DNA from: Scolanthus callimorphus
Taxonomy: Eukaryota; Cnidaria; Anthozoa; Actiniaria; Edwardsiidae
Length of the DNA: 64,000 bases
NCBI GenBank assembly: GCA_033964015.1
Contig: JAWWUD010000102.1
Span: 310,001 to 374,000, forward strand
Direction: 5' to 3'
This document shows, one piece after another, positions 53,739 to 63,565 of this stretch. Position 1 is the stretch's first letter, and each line of letters begins with the position of its first letter. The translations under genes were made by a program, and so were the position numbers. Below the pieces are notes generated by a model that was not told where the DNA came from, did not search any database, and was given only the letters and a program-made list of their open reading frames with translations.

Positions 53739-54702
53739 TAATAGGTTTGGTTAAAGTGCAACTCAAGGCTGAAATTTTAATGGCTTATTTGATTGCACAT
53801 TCAAAATACGAAAGAAGTTTTTTTCGTGTTCATAGCTCTTTTGGTTCATAGCTTTTTTGATACTCAAGATTTGTACTAATGCAAATTAGCAAAAAATGAC
53901 GTCACAACAAGACTTGGGCAAAGAGGCCAAACAATGTTTTATGTATAATTCTGTTTTGGATATTTCGATTCAATTCAAACTTGGTAACAACAAAGAATGA
54001 CCAAGACCTCATAAACCCATATGCTAACTAGTGTTTCCATGGTAACCCGTTTGGCTCTGGAAGTGATTCCTTGAAAAATAAGTAAAAAAATTGCTAATGT
54101 GTTAAAGGTTCTAAAATAAACTGTCTTTATCACTAAGTGCTGGTAGTCATACTGTAATACATACCCTATCAGAGACAAGAAAAAACTTTACCCTATGGCA
54201 GACCTACCTGTTACCTATCCTCCCCATGCCTATGGCAGACCTCAGGAGCCTCCCCCAAAAAACCCCTAGCATATCCATCTACCATACGATGGAGTGCCTC
54301 ACCCATGCCAATTATGCAGTTGGGTAATTCCTCAGAATTCCACTGTGGGTGGAAGTAGAGCTTGAAATTTCAGGGCGGGCACCCTTAAATACGACATTCC
54401 AGGGTGGGTAAGCACAATTTCCAGGGTGGTCATGATAAAATCACTGGAACTGCAGGGTGGTTGGTTCAAATTTAAAAAAATCCAGGGTGGGTAGCTTTTG
54501 TTGCGACTGCTGCCCATTCCTTCTTACCCAATAAATAGTCTTATTGACTGTTCAAGTTTTCGCTCACGCAATCCTGCTCTAAAATACTTATAAGTTTTGT
54601 GCTTGTAATCTAATTGTAGGATCCCAGATTTGGAATGACACATGAACTCATGTCAAATAAAGTATTGCAATTTTCCATTCACATGGAAAAATATGTAACC
54701 AG
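53739..54702. other. No gene; minisatellite relatives
   Basis: At 54355-54500 four units of the type TTCCAGGGTGGGTA form a short degenerate array. TGACGTCA occurs near 53898. No coding motif. Confidence 0.45.
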
Positions 54703-54743
54703 GAGCTCCGCTTTTAGCCAGTGGCTAAATCTATATATTAATT

Positions 54744-55097
54744 TGTTATTCATCTGAAGCAGTCCATACCGAGTTCATACAAAATTAAAGCGGTGCTTTT
54801 TTGGCAGGATAATTGATTTTACGTTTCGATACCTTGAAATCCTTAAATTGAATATTGATAACTTTATAACTTGTATTAAAAAAATTAAATTACAAACAAA
54901 GCACTTCAATGAGGCTAAAAATGATTGTGTTACTGTTATAATTTGTAGACTGAAGATCGTATTGAATCAAAGAAACTTCAAACAAAACGTGTTCTATATA
55001 ATACCCATGAGAGCAAAGTTGTGTCACAAAGGTTCAGTTAATATACTTGCGCTCATATCAATAAACATACAAGAAAAATAGTTGCAGTATCTAAATG
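54744..55097. other. No gene recognised
   Basis: AT-rich sequence; the plus-strand frame 54848-55081 has no motif. Confidence 0.35.
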
Positions 55098-55960
55098 TTA
55101 GTTACTCTTAGCGAATATTTTTGCTATTTCAGTTATAGCTGATAGCATGTGCTGTTGGCTGCGCATTTCCCGCTCTCCCTCCTTTTCGGCGAGTTTCTCA
55201 AAGAACGCGTGGTCACTCTTTTGAGTTTCCTTAAGCATGTCCATAAAACCTCCAGCAATCTCCTCGTTTGCCGATCGGCTTTTCTTAGCCACTGAAGCTT
55301 TGCCTTTAGATCTATCACCTTTCCCTTTAGATCTATCACCTTTCCTTTTCGGGGCTGGTTTGTCAAGCCCAGACCTCTTGATCCCAAAGGCTTTCTCTGC
55401 CTCCCGCACTGCTTCGTCCGTGGGCTCCTCGTCGCTATCGCAGTCCACCGAGCAGCCGGCAAGTGGTGACAGAGTCGCGCTTCTTGTCGATGGAGACGGG
55501 GTTCTTGCTGCTGATGCCGAATCTGCGGCACAAGCAAAGCCTCCCTCCATCACATTTTTTGGTGTTATTCTGGGCTTGCATCCCAAAACGCTATCGAGTT
55601 CCTCAAAATAAGAGAATTCGGGGTCGGGGTCATTCCCGCTTTTGTTGTTGTGGTCTTTCGCCCGTTTGTAATCATCTTCCAGGTTCTTTAGCCTTTGCTT
55701 GCACTGCGCCCGGTTCTGTACGTGCGAATACCCTGTTCGCTAAGAATCGCATTTAATTATTTTGATATGGCATCCCACTCTTGAAGATTGTTACGCTTTG
55801 GTAGCGGGGAATGATCTTTCCATATCTCAAGAAGGTGCCTGGTCTCTGGGTCTGACCAATTCGGCGCTCTTTTCTTTGGCGCAGGACTACCTGAATATTG
55901 AGTCTGAGACCTCTTGATCGGTGGCGGAGGTGGCGTGTTTTGTTGCTGTATTAGTACAGC
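55098..55960 (-). pseudogene. Myb/SANT-like DNA-binding protein remnant
   Basis: Minus-strand coding begins with a proline run (NTPPPPPIKRSQ, about 55940). The trihelix-type domain KKRAPNWSDPETRHLLEIWK, KRNNLQEWDAIS follows, and after two small frame changes (about 55757 and 55715) AILSEQGIRTYRT, QCKQRLKNLEDDYKRAKDHN and DPDPEFSYFEELDSVLGCKP. The tryptophan spacing and the FYEELD-like end fit the Myb_DNA-bind_4 family. The C-terminal part (55586-55098) is an intact frame, with basic repeats (KGDRSKGKGDRSKGK) and a helical tail (KLAEKEGEREMRSQQHMLSA). Such proteins occur as host factors and as the second protein of Harbinger elements; with Harbinger fragments ~6 kb away a transposon origin is possible. 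The frameshifts make it a pseudogene or an assembly-damaged gene. Confidence 0.65.
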
Positions 55961-56370
55961 AGATTGGTGCAAAATTGTGCAAATTGTTGTTACACGCATG
56001 AAATTTGGCAGAGTGGTAAAGCTTGATGTCCTGAGCAATTCTATATAAAACCCACGCCCAAAAGTAAATACTTCCAGATAGCATAAAGATGGGTTGATTT
56101 ATCTTTGTTAAAGAAATAAGAACGTCTTAATTTTACACAAAAGCCTTAATATGTTACTTTATTCACAAATAGATGTCCTGCATTACTGTACATATTGAGT
56201 CACGCCCTATATTGCTTACTTACAGCCTTGATAGGTGTACACTTTACTATTTGGCAAAATCTATTTCTGGAGTTTCCTTTTTCTCCAAATTACAAGTATT
56301 AATAAGATGCTTTATGCGGCATTATTCTTAAGTTAAACCACACCCTATTTCAGGTACTTCCAGTGTTGAA
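55957..56370 (-). repeat. Dispersed repeat, inverse relative at 61500-61800
   Basis: The minus strand here shares, in order, blocks with the plus strand at 61500-61800: GCCAAATTTCATGC, AATTTGCACAATT, GCACCAATCTGCTGTACTA, and a counterpart of CCACACCCTATTTCAGGTAC. Divergence is high. The minus-strand Myb-like coding lies directly next to this copy, so the repeat may be the 5' flank of that gene family. Confidence 0.45.
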
Positions 56371-56548
56371 AGTTATGAAATAAAAAAAAGTATAAGAAGA
56401 AATAAGCAAAAGTATTTTAAATTTGATTGAGCTGCCACGATTAGCTTGGCCTCCCGCATCATCAAATTATTCTATATTTTGTTATATGCCTGTCTGAAAA
56501 GTCTAAATATTATGAACTCCTAAACCAACAATGAAAATTAACTTAGTC
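56371..56548. other. No gene recognised
   Basis: AT-rich spacer. Confidence 0.35.
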
Positions 56549-57018
56549 TTATAACTGTCGTTCGTAACCTCTTCTGTACTTGCACATGGCAGTGCATTGA
56601 GAGCGTGCTTTGACACATTTACAGCGCCCTCGACACCCCTTATCAGGTTGGCAGCCGCATTGCACGAGTAGCTGACACGTTGTAGAGGTCTCGGGGAGTA
56701 CGGTCCAGATTGTTGGTTCAGTATTTATTACATGATGGCTTTTTCGCCATCCCAACTCTGATGGCTATGGGAAACTTCTCCCCAGTAGGTATCACATCCA
56801 TCTTTGGTCTTCTGGGAAACATGTCCGCCCTTGCCACTCAATAGCTTACTCCTTGCATACGATAATTGGGGATGGTTCCGAGGGCCAGAGGATTTTTTCA
56901 CAGAGCTGTGAGCCCTACCAGGGGTGACTAGGAACTCTTGGGGACTGGCTTTAGTTAGTAGAACTGACGATGCTTGATGTCTGGTCATACAAGAACACAT
57001 TGAAGTGAGCTCTCGCAT
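56549..57018 (-). pseudogene. Cysteine-rich CXC-type C-terminal fragment
   Basis: The minus-strand frame ending at 56549 carries PTIWTVLPETSTTCQLLVQC, then GCQPDKGCRGRCKCVKARSQ and CTAMCKY. This C-X-C-rich tail resembles CXC/TSO1-like motifs found at the C-termini of many uncharacterised cnidarian proteins of suspected transposon origin. An adjoining frame (57018-56728, DGCDTYWGEVSHSHQSWDGE) overlaps it around a WDGEK/GWRKS frame switch at about 56745, so at least one frameshift is present. The upstream catalytic or binding part is not recognised. Confidence 0.45.
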
Positions 57019-57717
57019 TATTCCTGGATGGAAGGAACATCATCGTCAACCATCTGCTTCCACCAACCACATGAGTCAGTGCTGCCACTCAAGGACTTGA
57101 CCTCTTTGTACCAATGGGTAACGTCAGAGCTGACACTTTGCGAGTATAGTATTTAGCTTTAGATGATTTGCATTCTCGTTGCACTTTATTCCTTAGGTCT
57201 TTATACTGGTACGACTCTTTCTTATGCTCTGACAGAGCAGTTTGTCTTTGAACGATCAGAGAGGTCAATCTAGGGATATGTGTGATATGGCTCTCGAGCT
57301 TCTGCTCGTCTTCTTATTCCTTGACCTCGTTTATCTCTTGCGCCTACCTTCGGACTGTTGTTGCCACGTCCCAGGCAATGTCTATCTTCTTCATGTTGTT
57401 TGCTAGTAATGGCGCACATAAAGAATAAACATGATATATGCGTAGTGCTTTTACGTCTTACGGTTCTCTTCTTTTAGCATAATTACAACGGCGGCTCCGT
57501 CAATCACTACTGCAATGACTTCAGGGGGCTCACTATGAACAGTAGGGGCAACCATCTCCAGCCATCCTGTGAGGTCCGACTTGTCGCAGGAACGTAGGTC
57601 ACCAAAGTTGGATATAGGGATAGTGGAACTAAATATTGATGCACTCGCTACAAGAAACGTTTGCTTTCAGAAGAAAGAATGCGAAATGATTTTTAGATAC
57701 ACGGAGATACAGTTATT
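57019..57717. other. No gene recognised
   Basis: Mixed composition with short frames and possible decayed coding continuous with the CXC fragment (minus strand), but no motif can be named. The plus-strand frame 57569-57802 is unsupported. Confidence 0.35.
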
Positions 57718-57785
57718 TAGTACTATATCCTCACTGCATACTATTGTTCGCATCGCAATAGAAGCTAAGGTATGGGGTGATCTGC
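57718..57785 (-). repeat. B2 repeat of the second element
   Basis: 68 bp, TAGTACTATATCCTCACTGC to GGGGTGATCTGC (plus-strand reading), same as 57959-58026. Confidence 0.8.
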
Positions 57786-57862
57786 GAGTGCGGAACAAGT
57801 AATATGCAGCGAGGCCTGGAACACGCGCTGGTCAACCGCCGACGGGGGATGGGGGGTGGGAA

Positions 57863-57962
57863 AAACGTCTGAACACTTCAACTGAGCGGCTGAACGGACT
57901 GAATTAATTATTCCTGAGCGTGTTCTTATACGAAGCTCTCATTAGTATGCAGTGAGAATAGT
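57863..57962 (-). repeat. A2 repeat of the second element
   Basis: 100 bp, AAACGTCTGAACACTTCAAC to CAGTGAGAATAGT, same as 60991-61090. It runs straight into B1. Confidence 0.8.
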
Positions 57963-58026
57963 ACTATATCCTCACTGCATACTATTGTTCGCATCGCAAT
58001 AGAAGCTAAGGTATGGGGTGATCTGC
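57959..58026 (-). repeat. B1 repeat of the second element
   Basis: 68 bp copy of B2 sharing its first four bases (TAGT) with the end of A2. Confidence 0.8.
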
Positions 58027-58069
58027 TCGTGCCGCTCCACAAAATATTATAGTACGACCATCTATAGGC

Positions 58070-58145
58070 TCGGTTTCCAGCCGTGGCGGGGTTGATGAAA
58101 CCTTGATAAAGGCTCCGCAAAACCATCACGGCTGGAAACCGAACC
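58070..58145. repeat. Hairpin with CGGTTTCCAGCCGTG arms
   Basis: TCGGTTTCCAGCCGTG (58070) and CACGGCTGGAAACCGA (to about 58143) pair around a short centre that includes further pairing (GGGGTTGATG/CATCA-like). It lies at the inner side of B1. Confidence 0.7.
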
Positions 58146-58845
58146 TAGGGGCTAGGCCATCTACCGATGGCAGGCTAAAATCACCACACCCATCTCTTCT
58201 CTCTTTCATAACTAAACCCGAAACTCAGAAATCCCAATCTCTTCTCCCAATCCTCAGAAAATCCAAATCTCCTGAACAATAATAATAATTGAACCACGTA
58301 ACAACACCTAGGGCGTGAGGCTCGTTAAAACGCGTACGTGAACTAAATAGTACAATTGAAAGAAAAGAAGTTTATGAAAACCACATACAAGTATATACAC
58401 GTACATATATATATACATATGAAGAGTAAAACGAGGAAGAAAACTACAACTTCTCACAGACTGGGTACAGGGTCGCTACCAAACGTGTAGAGTCAAACTG
58501 GGCATCATGGCCATGTTAGGGGGACGGCAGTAGCCCAACGAAGGGTTGGGATCCCTGTGTGATGGATCTGAGTTGAACAACGCCCGTCCGGGCATAAGAC
58601 TTGGTGGTTACAAACCCAACTGTGAATAGCCTAAAGTGTCTCCTAGATAAAAGACGGAAACGAACGCAAAAGAAACAGAAACACAGGGAACCCAACCCTT
58701 CGATGAGCCAGGACGCAGACTATGTCTGTCAGGACCGTTGTTAAATGGTCCCCCCAACAACATCGAAGAGTTTGGATCCCAAGTGTTATTTCCTGCGAAT
58801 GATAACCTTAACGTGCCACGTTTTGTACACTGTTACCCCCTGGAA
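58146..58845. other. Interior of the second element, no gene
   Basis: No motif-bearing frame. A short ACATATATATATACATATG microsatellite lies near 58403. Confidence 0.45.
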
Positions 58846-59440
58846 TCTTCCACGCACCACGTGCGGAGTCTGCGTACACACTGTTCCGAAACCTTCCACG
58901 CACTACGCGCGGAGTCTGCGTATGATAGATAAATAGATAACCTTCCACGCACTACGCGCGAAGTCTGCGTATGATAGATAAATAGATAACCGTCCACGCA
59001 CTACGCGCGAAGTCTGCGTATGATAGATAAATAGATAACCTTCCACGCACTACGCGCGAAGTCTGCGTATGATAGATAAATAGATAACCTTCCACGCACT
59101 ACGCGCGAAGTCTGCGTATGATAGATAAATAGATAACCTTCCACGCACTACGCGCGGAGTCTGCGTATGATAGATAAATAGATAACCTTCCACGCACTAC
59201 GCGCGAAGTCTGCGTATGATAGATAAATAGATAACCTTCCACGCACTACGCGCGGAGTGTGCGTATGATAGATAAATAGATAACCTTCCACGCACTACGC
59301 GCGGAGTCTGCGTATGATAGATAAATAGATAACCTTCCACGCACTACGCGCGAAGTCTGCGTATGAGAGATAAATAGATAACCTTCCACGCACTACGCGC
59401 GGAGTCTGCGTATGATAGATAAATAGATAGCCTTCCACGC
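58846..59440. repeat. 49-bp satellite, about 11 units
   Basis: The unit CCTTCCACGCACTACGCGCG, AAGTCTGCGTATGATAGATA, AATAGATAA has a period of 49 bp (starts near 58941, 58990, 59039 and so on). Units differ mainly at GAAGTC/GGAGTC. The first unit is preceded by less similar copies with CACGTGCGGAGTCTGCG. Confidence 0.9.
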
Positions 59441-60305
59441 TCCGAGTGATAGCCTTCCACGCTCCGAGTGATAGCCTTCCACGCACCGAGTGCGGAGTCT
59501 ACGCGCACACAATATTACCCTTATGGTAATCACCTCCGACGCACCGAGTGCGGAGACTATGCACACACAATATTAACATTGTGATAAACACCTTTCACGC
59601 ACCCCGAGTGCGGAGTCTTTGCGCACACAATATCACTTTTGTGATATTAACCTTCCACGCACCCCGAGTGCGGAGTCTATTTGCACACAATATTACCCTT
59701 GTGATAATAACCTTCACGCACCCCGAGTGCGGAGTCTTTGCGCACACAATGTCACTTTTATGATAATAACCATACACGCACCCCTAGTGCGGAGTCTTTG
59801 CGCGCACAATATCACTTTTGATAACCTCCACGCACCCCGAGTGCGGAGTCTTTGCGCACACAATATCACTTTTGTGATATTAACCTTCCACGCACCCCGA
59901 GTGCGGAGTCTTTGTGCACACAACATTACCCTTGTGATAATAACCTTCCACGCACACCGAGTGCGGAGTCTTTGCGCACACAATATCACTTATGATAATT
60001 ACCTTCCACGCACCCCGAGTGCGGAGTCTTCGCGCAAACAATAGCACTTTTATGATAATAACCTTCCACGCACACCGAGTGCGGAGTCTTTGCGCACACA
60101 ATATCACTTTTATGATATTAACCTTCCACGCACCCTGAGTGCGGAGTCTATGCGCACACAGTATTACCCTTGTGATAATAACTTTCCACGCACACCGGGT
60201 GTGGAGTCTATGCGCACACAATATTACCCTTGTGATAATCACCTTCCACACACCGATTGCCGCGGAGTCTATGCGCGCACAATATTACTGTGGTAATCAC
60301 CTTCC
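59441..60305. repeat. ~60-bp satellite, about 14 units
   Basis: Units share CCTTCCACGCACCCCGAGTG, CGGAGTCTTTGCGCACACAA and a variable TATCACTTTTGTGATATTAA or TATTACCCTTGTGATAATAA end, with period about 60-62. The CCTTCCACGCAC and CGGAGTCT words are shared with the adjoining 49-bp satellite, so both derive from one ancestral unit. Open frames on both strands are repeat artefacts. Confidence 0.88.
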
Positions 60306-60990
60306 CCGCGGGATCTAATGCACACATAAATAGTACCCCTGTGATAAATAATCTACCAATTATCCCATGCTTGTATACTACTAACGCTATGGAAAATAAA
60401 TAAGCTACTATGGCCACCCAACGGAGAGGGAACAGAGACGGGAAAATTGACCTAGCTAGAAACGGTAACGGAAAAATTCCGGCAACGAGACAATGTCCCT
60501 GACGAAATAGCCACGGCATAACGTGGAACAACCACTTCCCAAAGCAACGAGTAACTGCGAGCGATATGTGTGAATACGGCAAGGGCATCTAAGAACACAA
60601 AGCACCCGTACAAAACCAAGAGGAAGAGACTAAAAATGTGACGAACTAGTACTAAGCATTAAATAAACCAAACCCCAAACGAGCCCTAAGAAAACCACCC
60701 GAAGATAAAATTACCTATAGACTCCAGGGAAATTCTGGCCACTCCAGTGATTTTTGCCAGTCACAACCCATTCCTGCAACTTGTAAATTCCACGAGGCCC
60801 TGATAGAAACCGCTCGCGGTACAACAAACCTTATGCAATAACAGCAGCGAAAACGCAATGAAGAAACCGAAATAGCTTCTATAACAACGCCAATAACATT
60901 CCAGATGAGTATAAAGCCACGAGAAGCGATTTTACAAACCAACAGGAAGGATATGGGAGGTGGAGGCGGTTGACCAAACTGAAGCCAGAG
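60306..60990. other. Interior of the second element next to A1, no gene
   Basis: Minus-strand frames 60208-60588 and 60715-60942 lack motifs. This is where gag would be expected by analogy with 25983-30217, and none is recognised. Confidence 0.45.
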
Positions 60991-61090
60991 AAACGTCTGA
61001 ACACTTCAACTGAGCGGCTGAACGGACTGAATTAATTATTCCTGAGCGTGTTCTTATACGAAGCTCTCATTAGTATGCAGTGAGAATAGT

Positions 61091-62034
61091 GGATTGTACA
61101 TTTCAGTTCACCCCTCGCCTCCCTTCCCCTGATAGCAGACATTAAAACATGCTTCAAAAGTAACATCTTACCAAAAGGATATTGAATTGTTAGAAAGCAG
61201 TACATGACAACGTTTATTTTTTAGGCAACCTCATTTTCTTCTACGCTAGCTGGCGGGCTGGTGGGGTGAGGTCTTGCATTGTGTGGAAAACCGTTTTAAA
61301 AGTTATATAAAAGAACATTTTCCTATAGAAAAGTGTACTTGCGAAAAGAAGTGGTAGAGTTGAAGCAAGAAAAGTCGAATTAAAATCTATACTGTCTCTT
61401 TCTTAGCTCAAAACCCCAAAAAGACGTTGGATGTGCCAAATACAGGCATTTTGGGCGTGTGGTTAGCTGCGAAGGTGCTAGGTAATTTGTCTGTGTTGTA
61501 AACCATTACATTCGTCACTGTAATACCTGTAAGTACTGCAATTGGGCGTGGTTTGTCTGCCTAAACTTGAAGGGCATGCAAGCTCAACATTATGTGAAGT
61601 TTGGAAGAATTTGGAAAACGTTTAGTCGGGCTTTTATTCTTATATAAGATAATTAATTCCACCTCTGTAAAACGGAAAGTATGCACGTTTGGGTTTTTGT
61701 ATGAAGACTACTTAGGGTATAAAGCTCTGTCATTGTGCCAAATTTCATGCTTGTAACATTAATTTGCACAATTCGACCTAAATTCTGCACCAATCTGCTG
61801 TACTATATTGTGGGTTCGCTAGCCCAAAACCCAGAGGGCATTCCATGAACGGCAAATTGTCCCGATGACCGCCAAAATCATTCCCTGGCTGGAATAACAG
61901 CGGCCCTGGTGCGGTTGGCGTGTGCTGTTCTATGCGAGGAATAACCCAGCGATTTCTAAATAAAAAGAACATTACAGAGGTTTTGTTATTAAATGTTAAC
62001 CGATGGACATCAGTCGCATGGAAATAGTGAATAC
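61091..62034. other. Spacer with dispersed repeat at 61500-61800
   Basis: The plus strand at 61500-61800 is an inverse relative of 55957-56370. A minus-strand frame 61778-61972 (GNDFGGHRDNLPFMECP) may be a short coding relic adjoining it, in the same relative position as the Myb-like coding at 55960, but I cannot match it to that protein. Confidence 0.35.
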
Positions 62035-63204
62035 TAACTACTTACTAACTGAGCGCGAGGGCAGTACGGAAAAATTCCAGACTGAGGGATGAAATTTCTG
62101 CTTTACGGACCGAGCCTCTGGGCGAGGTTCGTAAAGCAGAAATTTCAGCCCGAAGTCTGGAATTTTTCCGTACTGCCCGAGCAAACGAGGTTAGTAAGTT
62201 GTTTATTATATGGCATTTTCAAACAAAGTTAATAAAACAAAAATACAAAGGGAGGAGACGAAGCGAAAGTCAAACTAAACCAGCCGCACGACTTTTAGTT
62301 TTATAACTTAAATTTGTGAACGACCAACAAAAGAACACATAAAAAGCCATTAAATAAAAAGAAAAATGAACAGTATTTTAGCCGGAAAACGATACGAGTG
62401 AAAAGAAACTGCAGAATAAAAGCAAGCAGAATGATTTGATGGCGAAAGGCAGATTGTAATTTATCGAGCGAAATAACTTTTATACATTACATGGAGTTTT
62501 CTTACCGTACTTTTCCATCATTTAGTACTTTCCAACGATGACTAAAGTTTCCAACCAAAGAGTTTAAAGAATGTTCATCCAGAGAACCTTTGAGGATTTC
62601 AAATGATAATTCACAACTTCTCAATCTGGAAATAACCGACGAGCCAGGCGAAATTATTTTCACTGAAGTGGCCGTTCTTGTTAGTTTTCTATCCGTGATT
62701 CATGTTCACTCTCGAGAACTATAAAGTTTTCAAAATCTTCGCTTGTATCCGCTGTTAGTTGCCCCTTATATTTCTGTTACATGTGAGTGAGAAGATTGTC
62801 TATGTGATGGAATATAAATTTCTTGAAAATCCATGTAAATCTGTTTGTCAACAATGTTAATGAATCTCAACACGAAAACACGACTAGTCTGCCGAGCGAA
62901 GTTCTCTGAAACTTCCCGAAATGTTTCCTTGTATTACACCCATCATTTCAGTTTCCACTCAATCCAGATGGTAGTTAAGTTTATAGAGATTTTACAGTTC
63001 GGAAAGAAGAAAGGTTTAGCTTCCTCAACCACGACGAATGTTTTCTCTGTTTGAGTTTTGCTTCGCTTGTATGAACTCTGACAGAGCCACGCGCGCTCGT
63101 TTTGTAAAATGGCGGGAATGCGTACTGCCCACGGGCAATACGGTAAAATTCTGCCCGCTGATTAGCCAATCAGAGCGCGCGTACTATCGTTGCCATATAA
63201 TAAA
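62035..63204. mobile_element. 1.17 kb non-autonomous transposon, copy B
   Basis: Near-identical to 8672-9840, same orientation. The terminal hairpin (62038-62201), TTTATTATATGGCA and the right end TTGCCATATAATAAA are all present. Outside sequence differs completely, confirming the boundaries. Few differences between copies imply recent activity of the family. Confidence 0.8.
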
Positions 63205-63565
63205 TACCGGTTACTTAGAGGCTCAGTATGATCCCGGAATTCTCAGAGCTAGGAAATCTCAGATAGTTTTCGGCCATGGTAAACCTCTATAAACGAGTGA
63301 ACTCAGAGTGAACCATGCGGGGTGACGTGTAACTGATCGAGCAAACGTAGCTAACAAACTTGACAGTTTCATATTAACTGCTACCCTGTGATTGGCTGCT
63401 GCAAAATTGTAGAAGCTTAAGCCTACTACACCGGTAGTTTAACATTCCACCATTTCCTGACCTGATCTCTATTGTAAAACTAATTTTCTGGAATGTTGAG
63501 CGAGAACGCGAAAAGCTGTTTTCACTTAACTTCCGCTTTATTCTCGCTTAGCAGTCTCAAACCTC
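63205..63565. other. No gene recognised
   Basis: Short spacer between copy B and the LINE fragment; GTGATTGGCTGCTGCAA near 63391 is a CCAAT-like word typical of MITE flanks. Nothing more. Confidence 0.35.

Larger units (their letters stand above)
49461..54737 (+). mobile_element. Element III, AGCGGAGCTCC family, 5.3 kb
   Basis: The left end ATAGCGGAGCTCC with a short GCGGCCGAGGGCCGC hairpin lies at 49461; the right end GGAGCTCCGCTTTTAGCCA ... CTATATA lies at 54703-54737. TTAATT occurs directly outside both ends (49455-49460 and 54738-54743), a plausible 6-bp duplication, though AT-rich. The interior contains nested MITEs (52009-53242, 53349-53738) and minisatellite relatives but no transposase. 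The segment 49740-49870 shares AGAGCTAGAAA, CAGCGACGGG and AAGCCGGGCAAA with Element II. Confidence 0.65.
57718..61090 (-). mobile_element. Second element with split direct repeats, satellite-filled
   Basis: Minus-strand order: A1 (61090-60991), ~2.96 kb interior, B1 (58026-57959), A2 (57962-57863), 77 bp, B2 (57785-57718). A copies are 100 bp and B copies 68 bp, identical as far as I can read. A2 and B1 overlap by the four bases TAGT at their junction. The repeat sequences are unrelated to those of 25983-30217, yet the architecture and strand are the same. No gag, RT or recombinase frame is visible; the interior holds satellites, so the copy is non-autonomous. GGCGGTTGACC beside A1 recurs inverted at 57830, between A2 and B2. 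Confidence 0.65.

Noticed and set aside
59295..60251. Reading frames with repeated CAQRLRTRGAWK-type peptides
   Set aside because: Translations of the ~60-bp satellite, present on both strands.
58846..60305. CRISPR-like regular repeats
   Set aside because: Units are contiguous tandem repeats without unique spacers, in eukaryotic-type DNA; these are satellites.
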